Shown here: positions 34,460 to 47,442 of the stretch, piece by piece
Layout of the letters: the number at the start of each line of letters is the position of its first letter
How positions within the stretch are numbered: the stretch's first letter is position 1
Program-made: the position numbers and the translations under genes
Assembly: GCA_031472005.1 (NCBI GenBank)
Contig: PZJY01000012.1
Coordinates: 434,001 to 498,000, forward strand
Direction: 5' to 3'
DNA length: 64,000 bases
Source: Tetracladium setigerum
Lineage: Eukaryota; Ascomycota; Leotiomycetes; Helotiales
Notes under the pieces: generated by a model
Seen by the model: only the letters and a program-made list of their open reading frames with translations
Database searches by the model: none
Told to the model about the DNA's origin: nothing

Positions 34460-36852
34460 ATGGAGCCCGGCGAAGTGACAGCAAAAGGTAAGTTACCTCC
34501 AGTTAGTACTCCCCTCCCCCGCGATCCTTCCCAGCGCTCCAGGACGGGGTTTAACCCCAACCAAAAGAAACAACGAGCTAATCCTTAATCTGCTGTAGTC
34601 AAGCCAAAATACGGCTCTTCATCCAAAAGCAAGAGCACAGATGTGACGGTACCCATTATCTCTGTGCCGACGCCTGCGCAAGAAACATTTCTATGGGTCG
34701 CGCAAGGAGACGCATCGGCACGACGGAAAGCTAGAGCTCATGTCACGAGAGGATTTCGACGACAGAAGGCAGAGGCAGCTAAATTGGCAAAACAGAAAGC
34801 CTCAGCAGAGACAACTTCAACAGGGTCTTCGCTTGCCTCGCCAGAAGCCGAAAATCTTGCACATGAGGGCAACGAGTACACGCAGTCTACACAGGAAGTT
34901 GTTGTCCGTGTAAATTCCGAACCTCGATTCTCTCGGTTTACGAAAGGTGCCAAGCCCACGTTGCAGGACTACTTTGTACTGGCGAACACCCTTGGGGCAG
35001 GAAAGAAAGATCCGTTCGATTCGCTGCCTATAAAGCTCGATGCGAGCGGGCATGCCATTTTGGAGCACTGTGAGTGATGGGGCCTGCGATATACCCGCGA
35101 AGCTACAGTACATGAGTTGGACCACGGCTAACCACAGATTCATCAAAGTTCTTTTTGGGGTATCCCCCATAGCCTACAATCTAGACTCGAGGTCTGATTT
35201 CAGTCCTATCAAGTACCTCTCCTTCGAGATATCTCTCAACGAGCCTGCGGCTTTCCGTAAGTGTACTCTAAATACCATGTTTCGCCCCCTTGAAATCATT
35301 TTGTCCTGAATATGATCGCCGCTGGGAACCCCTCTCACTATGACCATAATCATAAGTTTTATTGTACTGACAGTCAATATGACTAGATACCATCATTGCC
35401 GTAGGTGCTGGTGATATGGCTGTTATTCAGGGCAGGGGTGACTCTGACTCCGAAGTGGCTCTGAAACATCGATGGATGGGCATGAAGCTAGTCAATCAGA
35501 TGTTAGGGAGAGGCGACACAAGTGATTCATCCGTTGCTGGCATCGCACTGCTTGCTGGAGCCGAGGTTAGTATGGAACTACCCTACTCATCCATCGCGAT
35601 TCAAGAGCCGCATGAACTCTGAGGCAGTGGCTGAAATAAACATGTATATTATTAGCTACTTTACGGACCACCAAAAAGTTTTGATATGCATATGAAAGGC
35701 CTTTGTCAGATACTCAAAATTAGAGGCGGCCTCGAGACTCTGAGATTCTCAAATCCTCGATTGTACTCTTGGATATCATGGTATGAGATCGTTCTCTTCC
35801 CTCGCCACAGGCAGAATCCAAAATATAGAACGCTAATCTTGAGCATAGGATCGACTATACTGGCTCTTGCAATTTTGTGTGCAGGCGAAAACTGCTTCCT
35901 GATGGGCCCCAGAATTCTGGATTGCATTCAAATTCCCATGGCTGTTCCCCGGCTTTTAGTATGTACATCTTTCCTCCTCAACCCATTCACATCTCAGCAG
36001 ACAACCTCTGCAGATGTATATCATTTTTACCCACGAGGCGAACAAAACACCCCCTCCTTCTGGAAACATCAACTACCGTACTAACAATCATCAAAGTGGC
36101 CACACTCCCCGCCGGCTACGACCTCTTCAACTACGTAGCCAACACATTCCGCCGCTGGGAAATCATGGTATCATTCATGTACAGCCCCTCCTCGGCGCCC
36201 AAATTCCAAGAACTCGCGACCTTCATCCGCCACACTGACTCCGTCCTCTATCACTCCCTCTGCCTCCCCAACATTAAAGGCAACAAAGGCCGCCGTCAAT
36301 ACATCGAGCAGTGTCTGCATGTCATCTCTCTAATCTGCGGTGCTGTCTTTGCACGCGTGGGCAGTAAGATTGGAAGTGTACTTTTTGCACGATGGGAAAT
36401 GATCTTTCAGGGGGAGACACAGAAGTTCTTTAAATTGTTTGGGGGCTTGTGTCATGATTTGTTGGATGGGGCGACTTTTGATGTGCACACGCTTCATGAG
36501 CGTGTAGCGCAGGTTATGGATGTTTGTGGTTTGTGGGCATGGGGTAAGTGGTTATTTCTTGCTTTCATGAGGAAGCATCCTTGAAAATTCTTTCCCTGGA
36601 AATTGCAATAGCTAATAAGTACATCTGGTACCAGAGGAGTGGCAGGTCTTGAAAGTATCATTGGTCGATTTCTTTCTCGAGGATGAGATGTGTGCAGGTC
36701 CACTGCAGGCATCATGGGTACGTGCCAAACCCTCCCCCCTCCCTTGGGAATTAAATCCCAAACCCAAAATCAAAAAGAGTCAAGAATTAGATCACAAGAA
36801 CCATGGCTAAAATAATCTACAGAAACAACGGATGGAAAGTATTCCGAGATAG
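34460..36852 (+). CDS. PF11951-type fungal regulator-like protein without zinc cluster
   Basis: Predicted 519-residue protein from nine exons: 34460-34487, 34599-35073, 35138-35256, 35387-35565, 35656-35780, 35885-35958, 36097-36543, 36635-36717 and 36823-36852. All phases agree. Splice choices are supported by branch sites such as ggctaac (before 35137) and tactaac (before 36096). The order of features matches the fungal_trans_2 group that lacks a Zn2Cys6 domain. It begins with TFLWVAQGDASARRKARAHV and a basic helix, then DPFDSLPIKLDASGHAILEH, then GVSPIAYNLD, then SFDMHMKGLCQILKIRGGL. The first exon encodes only nine residues. Such proteins are usually listed as transcription-factor-like, but without the zinc cluster DNA binding is uncertain. 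Exon 2/3 joining uses a weak GTGATG donor because the nearby GTGAGT is out of phase. Confidence 0.72.
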
Positions 36853-38138
36853 TTTGTTGGCAGAGACCACACAGGCGACTAAGGGGGCATAGGAGAAACT
36901 GGGACCAGGAGTTTTTGGAGCGAGGAGGGGAGAAAGGAAACGGATGGCGCTTTGGTGTGAATGGTTGGAATGCTAAGATCTTACGAAATTATATGAATAT
37001 ACCTACCATTATCCGACAATATTTTTCGTTGCAAAAAATCACATTATGTTATTCCGCGTTCCGTGGTTGGAATACAATGACCCATCACAAAGCAGTCCTT
37101 TGAATTTAGTGTAGGGAGAGAAAACTTGGCGTGAAACTATCTTAATAACATATAAATTCAGTATCTCTTACGAATCAAACTAGAATAGGACCTGTATGTC
37201 TTAAACATTAAGGCAAAATAGGACCTATATGTTGGAGGAGTGCGATGTGCAACAAAATAAAGTCGTGGTGGTAAGAATGGGAATAAATGAGAGCGAACAG
37301 GGAGGGGTATGGTGATAATACTGGTTTAGGTAGCGCGACTCACGCTTTATGCTGAAGATAGCTTATCTTCACTGAATGCAATGTGCGACCAGAAAATATT
37401 AAGGGGCGTGGAGGATAATAATGTAAAGGTGAAGTTGAGGTGAAGTGTGTTGAGTTGAATTGACGGTCGGCTACGATATATATACTACCTGGGCCGAGGT
37501 GGACAATATAGGCCCACTAGCCTTACTAGTGCCGAAGATACCCTATCTTTAATAGATGCGATATGCAACAAAAAAAGAATCAAAAGGGGGGGGGGGTTGG
37601 CGGGACAAAAATGTTGAAAGGTGAAGCTCAGTTCTGTCGCAATTTTGTGTCTAGCCACCACACAACACCACAGCACATTACAACCATCGCCTCCCATCCT
37701 CCCTTCCTCCCTCTAGCCCCTCTCTACACAGTCATCACATGTTAAGAATCATTGCAATCAAGCAGTTTTTGAGAGAGGATCAAGAGGTAGCAGGCATCTA
37801 CAGTTCTAAATCAAGATCATTGTGACAAGAATTCCATTTTCTTTCTACTACCATATCTACCATATGGGGGGTAGCATATAAAGTATATGCAAGAAACTAA
37901 TTAGAATATGAAGGAACCTCTCTCGGCTACCTTTTCGTACCTTTTTATGCCAAAATAGAATATATATACAACACTCGACACTCTAAGAAAGTGTGCCTAT
38001 TTTTTTCCCCAAATTCAAAAATGTTGAGGTATCCATCCCAATACGCCATCGCCATGAGAGATATATAAAAAAGAGAACAGACATTGTGAGGAGCCTTTCC
38101 ACCCGTATTACAAAACCAAAAGGGAAAAAAAAAATTAT
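36853..38138. other. intergenic region with degenerate repeats
   Basis: About 1.3 kb, AT-rich, no supported gene. It holds the 3' flank of the ABC transporter, a run of ten G (37586-37595) and three diverged copies of a short repeat. Confidence 0.4.
37184..37578 (+). repeat. diverged short repeat family
   Basis: AATAGGACCT-x-TATGT occurs at 37184 and 37217. A longer unit occurs at 37350-37399 and 37530-37578 with about 72% identity over 50 bp, including the near-palindrome GAAGATAgcTTATCTTC in the first copy. The end of that unit recurs at 37241-37260 with 18 of 20 matches to the third copy. Many differences are transitions. It looks like a decayed local repeat or a fragment of an old mobile element. 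Confidence 0.5.
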
Positions 38139-41100
38139 TCAATGTGTCTTTCCAAGACTTTGTAAGTTGACCAACTCGTTGTATCGTCCACCCTTGGCCA
38201 TCAAATCCTTGTGGTTGCCACTCTCGACAATCACGCCTTGATCGAAGACGTAGATGATGTCGGCCTTCTGGATGGTACTTAACCTATGCGCAACGGCGAT
38301 GGTGGTTCGTCCCTTGGCTGCTTTATCCAAAGCGGCTTGGACGACGTGCTCACTCTCGCTGTCTAGGGCTGAGGTGGCTTCATCGAGGAGAAGGATTTTA
38401 GGATCACGGAGAAGAGCACGGGCGATGGCAACACGTTGTTTTTGGCCACCGGACAACATAGATCCCTTGGAGCCAACCACGGTGTTGAAGCCTTCAGGGA
38501 GGGACATGATGAAATCGTAAATGTTGGCCTCGCGACATGCAAATTCGATCTCGGAATCTGGTACGTCGGATCGGTCGGCTCCTAAGAGAACGTTTTCGCG
38601 AATGGTACCTTGGTAGAGAGTAGGTTCTTGAGAAACGAGAGCGATGTGGGAGCGGTAATCGTTGATGTTGAGGCTTGAGATTTCTTTGCCATCGATGAAG
38701 ATTCCACCGACAAGTGGATCGTAGAAACGCTCGAGAAGCGCAATCGTGGTGGATTTACCGCAACCAGAGGCACCGACAAGAGCGATGTATTGTCCAGGTG
38801 TAACGGAAAGGTTCAAACCACGGAGGACAGGCTGTTCGGGACGGGTTGGGTAACGGAAGTGAACGTCACGGAATTCAATGGTGCCCTCAACAGACTTGAG
38901 AGGAGCACCATCCTGGGACCATGCATCAATCAGAGGTTTGCGATCGAAGAGAATCTTGAGTTCTTGAGCAGCTTCCTTCGCCTTGCCCATGTCGGCTGTT
39001 TGCAATGTTAGTTGACGGCAAATGACTTGTGCATGGGGGAAAACTTACGCGCAAAGCTGAAGATGGTGCCCGCAGATTGTGCTCCGAAAATGATAGAACT
39101 GAAACAAACGAAAAATTGGAACATAGAGTATTCACGATTGGCAATGAGCTGACCACCGTACCTGTTTATTGTCATTAGCCGAGTTACATGGGGGGAACAA
39201 ATATTCAATACTCACCAGAAACCAAGAGCAATACAAAGGAATGTCAAAGATTGAGAAGCGGCATATAGAGTTGACGTTTTGGCGATCGAGTTGAGACTGG
39301 ATTTTCCTTGAGCTTCAATGGAAGCCCTGTATTGCTTGAGGACATCATCTTCTCTGGTGAGAGAAGCAACCGTACGAATAGCGTTGGTAGCCTCGCAGGC
39401 ATAGCTTGCGCTACTCTCATATGCCTTCTTGGATCGTCTTTGGAATTGTGCCAGCATCCAGAAGCGGAAGAAACCACAACCCAACAGAATAGGAATAGTT
39501 GCAGTACAAACTAGAGCCAGCTTCCACCCAATGGCCGTGGCAAGTGCAATGGCGCCCACAAGCGTGGTGCTGACCGTGAGGAGCGTTCCCAAGGTAACAC
39601 CAGAGAGACCGGCAACGTGAGTAGATTGTGTGCTGAGGAATGAGGTGAGCGCACCAGCAGAATTCTCCTCTTTGTCAAAAAATTCGATGTCTTGCCTGAG
39701 CATAGTTCTGAAGGCGCGATCACGAACTCTGTGGATCAGTCTCTCGGAGCAATATGCGAAGGCAATTCCTTGACCACAGAATCCGATGAACTGAACAATG
39801 GCCAACATTAGATACATGAGCGACCAGAAATTAACATCGTGGCGTAGGGTCGCGCTGCTGCCAGGAATTACTTCGTTGGTGCGAGGGTTGACCAAAGGGA
39901 TCGAGAGCGCCATGATATTTTTGGCAAAGAAAACAGCTTGAGTAGGATTTCCAGCACCACAGATGATGCTGAAAAAGATACCAACAACCATATACTTGAT
40001 CTCAGCCTTATTGAAGGAAGCAATTAGTTTGATCAAGGTCCATAGAGAATCTCGTTGGGCTGTGGCTTGTGCTTGTCGACCATGTAAAGCCACCGAGGAC
40101 TGAGATTTCTCTGACTGGGACCTGTTCAACTTGTTTCCAATATTCTTGTCATCAGGGTCTTCCTCATACACCTGACCGCTGGCATTGGACTTTGACCGAA
40201 TAAGCTTTTCGTCAAGCGCATCGACTGCTGCTTGTTCCTCGGCAGAGAGCTCCTGTGTGGCAGCAATCTTCTGGGCCTCAACAAGTTGGTAGTAGGCGCC
40301 TTGGGAAGCAAGAAGTTGGTCATGAGTACCTTGCTCTACGATGCGGCCTTCTGTCATGACCACAATGTTGTCGGCATCCTTGATTGTAGAAAGTCGGTGG
40401 GCAATAGAAATGGTAGTCCTTCCAGTGGCAGCAACCTCAAGAGCAGCTTGAACCACTCCTTCCGACTTGGTATCGAGAGCAGAAGTTGCTTCATCAAGGA
40501 GGAGAATCTTTGGGTCGCTAACCATAGCTCTTGCAATTGCAATTCGCTGTTTTTGACCTCCAGAGAGGAGGAAACCACGCTCGCCAACGTTTGTCTCGTA
40601 TCCCTCGGGCAGTCCAGTGATGAAGTCATGAGCGTTGGCCATTTTCGCAGCATCGATGATGCGAGCTTTCTGCTGCTCTTCCGGCTCATTCTCAAAAGAA
40701 GTACCAATAAGACCATGTCGAATGTTGTGATAGATCGTCGTTCCAAAAAGTGTGGGCTCCTGGCTGACCAGTGAAATTTGTTGTCGGAGCCAACGCAGAT
40801 TCAATGAGTTTACATCGTGGCCGTCCAGGAAAACTTGTCCTCCAACAGGATTGTAAAATCTTTCCACTAGACCTACAATCGTGCTCTTTCCAGATCCTGA
40901 TGCACCGACCAATGCAGTCATCTTTCCGGCCGGAATAACCAGGCTAACATCATTCATCACCACAACTTCGGGCCTGGAGGGGTAGATATGCTTGATGTTC
41001 CTCAACTCCAAAGTTCCTTCCACGGTGTCAAGTTTGATTCCCTCGTCGGATACTGGATCAATTGGCGAAACGCGATCAATTGTGTTGAAAATCTTTGCAG

Positions 41101-42310
41101 CGGCGGAGAGAGACGTAGTGAAAGCCTGCATATTCGGTGCGACGTTACCCAGGGAGAAGGCGCCGATCATGACTGACAATAAAATGGTGAGAATAGCGGA
41201 CAGTCCGATTTCACCCTTAACCAAATATCTACTTCCCATCCAGAACGCGAGACCGTAGTTCAAGTAAATAACCAAGAACATGCCGCCAACCATCACTCCA
41301 AGGGCAAATTTGTTTTTGAAGCCCCATTTTTCGGCTGTGGCAAGATGGGTGTCGTACTGTCGAGCAAGTTTGTCTTGGGTGCCGAATGCAGTTGCATTTC
41401 GGATGGATGAAATCACCTCCTCAGCAACAGTTCCACCTTGTGCGTAAGACCCAAGGGATTGCTTGGTGTACTTGATGATGAAAGTTGAGCCACCGCCCAT
41501 GACAAGAACAATAGCAAAAACTGTCGACGAAAGAATGAGGGTTAATTTCCAGGACTTGACGAAGCCAATGACGAATGCTGCAACGAACGCCGCTACAGCG
41601 TTCAGCGTGAGAGAGACTTTTTCTGATATACCATCCTGGACCAGCGAGGTATCTGAGGTGATTCTGGTTGTAATTTCTCCAGATCCTAGATTGTCAAAGA
41701 ATCCGATGTTTTGGCGAGTGATAGCCTCCAAATAGTGTATGCGAATTTCTCCACTGATATGTTCTCCGGTGTAGATGAAACCAACGGTTGATATGTAGGT
41801 CGTAACAAATTCTGCAACAGCGAGATAGACGAAATAGAGAACATTGTGGGCAATTTCGGCATTGAAGTCTGCTCGAGTTGTCAATCCGGCAAAAAAATTA
41901 TTGAACATTCCAGCAATATTTCCAAAAATTACTGTCATCAATGGTAAGGCGGCACCAGCTGCAATGGCGCATATGCTGCTCACCAGCATGATCAATTGGT
42001 CGTTCCTGGTGGAGTAGCGGAACAAGTTTTGGAGGCTGGCCTGGAGCTCTGGGAGATCGACCTGTGCCTTGATGATGGCAACCTCGTTCGCAGGAAGGTG
42101 GCCGTAGATATCCTTATCCTTGTCTGCAACCTTCACCACGTTCGAATCCAGCTTTGACAAATCCACCTTGACCTCCTCTGGCGATTTTGAAGCACCATTC
42201 TGTCCCTCCGTCTTTGTTTTGCTTGTTGAGTCGTGGTCGCTCGAGTCGTCGCGGCCGCTCGATACGCTCGAGGGCTTTTCAGAAAGGTCGCCAGCCATTG
42301 TTGGCGGCAA
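38139..42310 (-). CDS. ABC-B full transporter, multidrug-resistance type (Pmd1/Mdr1-like)
   Basis: ATP-driven exporter with the order TMD1-NBD1-TMD2-NBD2, 1354 residues. Exons are 42310-39216, 39161-39049 and 38995-38139, with introns of 54 and 53 nt. Both nucleotide-binding domains are complete. NBD1 has Walker A GASGSGKST near residue 468, LSGGQKQR near 582 and ILLLDEATSALD near 600. NBD2 has GASGCGKST near 1143, LSGGQKQR near 1250 and ILLLDEATSALD after it. Each TMD shows about six hydrophobic helices, and the N-terminus is a 90-residue Ser/Lys/Asp-rich cytosolic tail. Length and arrangement match fungal type-IV exporters that efflux azoles, peptides or toxic metabolites; the substrate here is unknown. 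The start may be Met 42310 or 42298. The two C-terminal introns and family placement are firm. Confidence 0.96.
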
Positions 42311-44976
42311 GGGGAAGTCTTCTCTTCAGCGAGGTTGTGTCTGTTGTTGTCCAAAGACACGGCAAAGTTGAAAAGAGATGTTTACCTAGCTTTGCTGTTG
42401 TTTTTGGGCGAGGGGCCGAAGATTGATGTGTGAATAGAAAAGTAACAGAGCCTCGGCGAGGTTGTTAGAGCGGAATGACCGATGACGACGGGAAAGATGC
42501 AGCAAAACTCGAACTCCACAGATTTGTTGCGACAAAGAGTATCTGGAAACTAGGCACCACAACAACAAAAGAAGGGGCGCATCTCTTATATTATAATGAT
42601 GGGGGACATTCGTTCTCAGAAGTGGCCAAATCCACATTTTATCCCATGCACCGGACGAAGAAGGCCCCGGAAAGGCTTAGGCTCGGAGGACAGTGGCCTC
42701 GGTCCCGAAGTTCTTGAGGCCTACAGATTTGGGGGGACATGGGTGTTCGGATGCGGCAGCAGGCCCCAGGCGCCAGCCACAACTGTAGGAGTGAGTATAG
42801 GTATTTACATCTCGATGCCTAACAATAAGATACAGTACCTCATCATTGAGACGGCAGTCAGGAAGGTATTGAATATTTCAGTACTAAGTTTTTTATTTCT
42901 TTTTTGGTTTTTTTGGTTTTTATTTTGAGTTCTCACAGATACATTTTCTTCCATGAGATTCATTTTCCAACCTCTGAGCCTTTGCAACTATTGCTGTATC
43001 AAGTAAGTCTGTATTCAATGCTTCAATACTTTTTGTGTGGTTTCGTCAAAGTATCTTGATATTATTTTCTCCTGCCTGCTGCGTCTCAGGCATCGCCAAA
43101 CATGAATCATGGTGATTTCCTCTCCATAACTGCCCACTACAACGAACAAGCTTTGATGAAGCTAGCATGGTTCACGCAGAATCATTTTGATTTGGGATGC
43201 CGGGTGAGTCAAATGGAATAGTGATGGAACGCTAGCAAATGATCTGTAGTGGTAAGACGGAGCCTTGGGCCCCGGCTGACCCGCTTAAGGTCCTTCCTGT
43301 TGAGTGTTTGTTGATACCAAAACTCCATTTCGCGTAGAGAATCTTGAATCCTTCATGTGGACTTCCCAATTCTGACCGAGTAGCATAGGCAGCATTCTCA
43401 GTCGCAAGCAACCTCTTTTCGACACCGTAGTCACTCTCGTGTAAGTTGCACTATACGCGCGTCTAGTAATGACACACTACCGCCCCTAGAAAGTCGAACT
43501 TTCTTTCAATGCCTTTCCGGATGTAAGAAAATCTTTGGCGATGCTGCGTACTCGTACAGTACCCCTCGCTGGCACGATCCCCCACCCCCACCAGGCACAC
43601 CTAAGCTTTGTCGAGGTCTTGGAAATACCTTAAAGCCATTCGATGTGGTTAGATCTCGGACTAACCAAGCATTGAAAGTCCGCCACTTCTCGCATGGGGA
43701 CAGTTACGATTGGTGGTGTCGGCTCGGGAGCATGCCAGAATGCACAAAAGGAAGGAGACTTTCATAACTCGAAGCGAGCGAGCCAATGGGCTTGAATTAC
43801 TTGTTTGGGCAATGGGGAATGTCGCCGTTCCTCGTACCATGAAATGGTCTTGAAATGATTCCAATGTCCGTATGCGGCCAGGTATACGAGATGCTACCTA
43901 CTGTGTCGGAAAGTCGGAAAATGCAGAGTTCACAGACTGCACTTCATACATACATACGTACATACCATACACGCCGAACCTCAAAACCACCGGAAACTGT
44001 CTGGCAAGATTTCAAATGGCTGGTCGGCGGATGAGATCAACAGTGATGGTTGCTGGATGTGTTGTCCGAGAAGGTTGTTGTTGTCGTCGTCATCAGTATC
44101 GGTCTGTGTCATTCGGCGGGATTGTCAGTACAGACTGTATTACTTACCCGCTGAGCCGCATTTTATTATTGGCTTGATAGAGACCTAGCCTCTGTTTGTT
44201 GAGTATTATCTATCCGTGCAAAGGAGTCTATCTTACTGGATTGATCGAATCGAGATCTGAGAGCTTTGGTATCCTCGGAGCCTTCGCTTATTTCTTCTCT
44301 GTAGTCTGAAGACCGGAGACAACATGAAAGCTCAACGCAAAATGAATCAGATCCTATCTTCCAAGGACAATAGATAGAAGATGAGAAAACAGACATGAAT
44401 GGATCCTTAGTTCGGTAGAAAACAGATGCAAGACATGGGGACTAATGATAAGAAGATTCTACAAAAGCTTTTTAAGTACTGGAGATACCACCCTGTAGAA
44501 CGAAGAATTAACATAGTCACCACCGTATAGACACCTGGCTATAATAATAAAATTGATAAACAGAAAGCTCTGAACCTAGTAATGATGTTCATTTCATGCA
44601 ATCAGAAATGAATAGTAGACGATAACTTTTCAATGGAGGAATATATTACAATAAAATTGAATATTTACTACCTCAGAGCCAAGAAATTGCACATAATTCT
44701 CACGTGACATTATGGGGCTCGAAAACCTCCACCGCCTTGTCACTTCCACAGGCCTCAACCAAATTGGATTCTGCCATCGCTCGACGTTGGCGTTCATTCA
44801 AGAATCGGAAGTGCAACTCCAAAGCATCGCGCAGTTTTGAGCAATTTGGACATACCTATCTTTCCTTTAGTCGGTCTCCTGTCGCCCAAACAACAAGCAG
44901 GCTCTCCTTCTACCGCCTCCTTCAATCTCGACATTGCACTGCTCTTCCCCTACCTATACACTCCTTTCACATCAAA
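42311..44976. other. divergent promoter region ABC transporter / ARP8
   Basis: About 2.7 kb between two divergent genes, with no gene I accept. The ABC-proximal part contains only low-complexity leader. An ATG at about 43100 opens a 34-codon frame ending at a GTGAGT donor and could be an exon, but nothing joins it. The ARP8-proximal part contains a CACGTG site at 44701. Confidence 0.4.
44701..44706. promoter_or_regulatory. CACGTGAC-type site upstream of ARP8
   Basis: CACGTG followed by AC, 276 bp upstream of the ARP8 start codon. The context TCACGTGA is a common Cbf1-type promoter element in fungi. Its position makes it the best of the three palindromes seen here, but it is unproven. Confidence 0.35.
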
Positions 44977-47442
44977 ATGGCAGGCAAAAAGTCAGCAAAG
45001 GCGCTGTCGCGCGAGGAAGGTTAGACCTCAACGTTCCTCCCTTCATTTCAATTCAGCACTGACGTGTTCCTCCCCTTCAGGTCTTGAGCGTACCGATAAT
45101 GGGATGAAGCAGACGAGCTGGCCAGATGTTCAAATGATCAATCAAAAGAACTACTACACGTAAGTTCGCCGCGCCCAACTTCAACCCCTCAACGCGCGAA
45201 GAACCTATTTCTTAAGGTCACCATGTACTTCGTCGCTCCAATCAGTAATTTCCATGCGCGGAGGTTTCTTTTCCCTTGAGCCTTCTATACTGCAGAGTAC
45301 TGACCTAGCAATCCCAGCGACTACCAGAAACGCGACGACCAGAGCCTCACATTCCGAATTCAGAACGACGCCAACAGGAATCGCATGATACAAAATGCCA
45401 AAGACAAGGACAGAGCATTGGCACGAACAGGCAATACCGAAGTGCCACTTCCCACAAACCGCGACGGGGAGGCCGAGGATGATGATGAAGCAAATGATGG
45501 CTTGGATGCATCGAAGATCATTGTCATTCACCCAGGAAGCCAAAATCTTCGCATTGGCTTTGCGAGTGATGCGCTTCCAAAAACCATTCCGATGACAATA
45601 GCCCGAAAATACCCCAGGACAGAGTCAGACGAGTACGAGCAGAAACCAAGAAGGCAAAAGGTGGACGGGCCGCCTGAGCAACTGTTTGGGGACGAGTTTT
45701 CGAAGAAATTTACCAACAAATCGAACGACCTGAAGGTAGATATGCGCATCAATAAGCGGAAAGTATTACCAAACTCTAAGGAGCTGGTGGTCAATTACAA
45801 CCGTCGAACAACCCCCGAAATTATCCCCGAACACAACGACCCTGCGCGCGTTGAGTGGACGAAAGTCAAAAATGAAGATGGGACGGAAATTAGAGCAAAC
45901 TTTACGGGTTTGGATGCACAGCGAATACCAGATGACTCGGTTCCAAAATACAAGATGTTCTGGCCGATCCAACATGGGTATCTCAATGAGAACGATTACA
46001 ACACAGACCTCGCCTTGCTAAACGACTTTGAGTGCATTATCGAGTCGGCTCTTCAGAACGAACTTGGCTTGTCGAGTGAGTCTTCGTGGAAGGAGTACAG
46101 TGTTGTATTTGTGATTCCGGACCTCTATGATAAGCGCTATGTTGAAGAGCTGCTTCACATGTGCTTGAACTCACCAAACTCCGATGTTCCCAAGTCCAAA
46201 TTCAAGCAAGTGGCATTCATCCAGGAAAGCTTAGCAGCTACATACGGTGCCGGCTACTCGATGACATGTGTGGTGGATATTGGAGCTCAGAAAACATCGA
46301 TATCTTGTGTTGAGGATGGGATGATTATTGAAGATTCAAGAGTCAACCTCAAGTATGGCGGATACGACGTCACCGAAGCATTCACGAAGATGATGCTTTA
46401 TGATCACTTCCCATATGGTGACATCAATCTCATGCGCCGTTACGACTTCCTTCTCGCCGAAGAATTGAAAATCAACTTCTGTACCATGAATCAGGCTGAA
46501 ATATCTGTTCAGTTGTACAATTTCCACCTTCGTACTCCCAACCAGCCCACCAAGAAGTACCAGTTCAAGACCTATGATGAGGTTATTCTTGCGCCAATGG
46601 GATTCTTTGACCCTTCCATATTCGATAACAGCAACAAGCTTGCGGGTCGCCGCAAGCTTATTGACCGTTCGTACAATGCCTACGATGTCGAAATGCCCGA
46701 TGACCCTGTCTCGGCAGCTCAACTGGAGATCCTCACAACTATCAAACCATCTCTTGCTATCGTCGCACCAGCTCATGCCTCCTTTCTCTCTGGGAACGGC
46801 GATGTCTCCACTCCACAAAAGGAAAAGGCGAATCCTCTAAGCTTCCTCCGCATGGAGAGCGAGGCAAACGGAAACTCGCGTGTGACCTCAGCGGCGGCCT
46901 CTCCTGCTCCAGAAGGGGCATCAACCCCTGGTGTCAATGGAACAAATGCTGGCTCGCCACCTCCCAATGGCAGCATGTTCCAATTTGGTAGTGGCACTCA
47001 CACCAATGGCACTCCAGGCCCTCCTGCAGGAATGTTTGTTGATCCAACAGCCCGCACTCAAAAACAGATTGCAATTGAACGTGATGGAGTTCTCCCCGTG
47101 GCGCCTCTTGACGAAGCAGTCATCACATCAATCAAACAGGCTTGCAAGGAGGACGACAAAAAATTCCGCGACTTCATGGGCAGCATTCTGGTTATCGGTG
47201 GCGGTGCCAAAACCCCAGGATTGACGCCGCATCTCGAAGAAAGATTGAGAGCAAAGAGGCCTGATCTGCGGGAGAAGATCATGGTCGGTACCAGTCCTCG
47301 AGAGATGGACGTGCAGGTGGTTGTTTGGAAGGGTGCGAGCGTGTTTTCGAGGATGAAATCTCACGAGAGCTTTATCGGGGATAAGGAATATCAGTTTTTG
47401 AACAGCAGGGTGCTACATTACAAAGTCCTCTGGAATTGGTAG
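44977..47442 (+). CDS. ARP8: actin-related protein Arp8 (INO80 complex)
   Basis: Nuclear actin-related protein, a subunit of the INO80 chromatin remodeller with nuclear actin and Arp4. Exons are 44977-45019, 45081-45159 and 45318-47442, giving 748 residues with consistent phases. Splicing yields WPDVQMINQKNYYTDYQKRD, a family N-terminal segment. The actin fold begins with IIVIHPGSQNLRIGFASDALP and continues with VVFVIPDLYDKRYVEELL. The second phosphate-binding loop follows, CVVDIGAQKTSISCVEDG, then LKYGGYDVTEAF. The C-terminal lobe has SILVIGGGAKTPGLTPHLEE and ends in LHYKVLWNW. Large insertions before and after residue 480 (a Ser/Pro/Gly-rich linker) are typical of Arp8. The N-terminal extension before the fold is normal for this subunit. 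No frame problem is seen. Confidence 0.95.

Noticed and set aside
35070..35108. GTGAGT...CAG as a 39-nt intron in the PF11951-type gene
   Set aside because: It leaves the frame leading to a stop within a few codons. The 35074-35137 intron has a ggctaac branch site and the right phase.
43100..43203. 34-codon frame ending in a GTGAGT donor
   Set aside because: No partner exon is visible on either side, and the frame alone does not support a gene.
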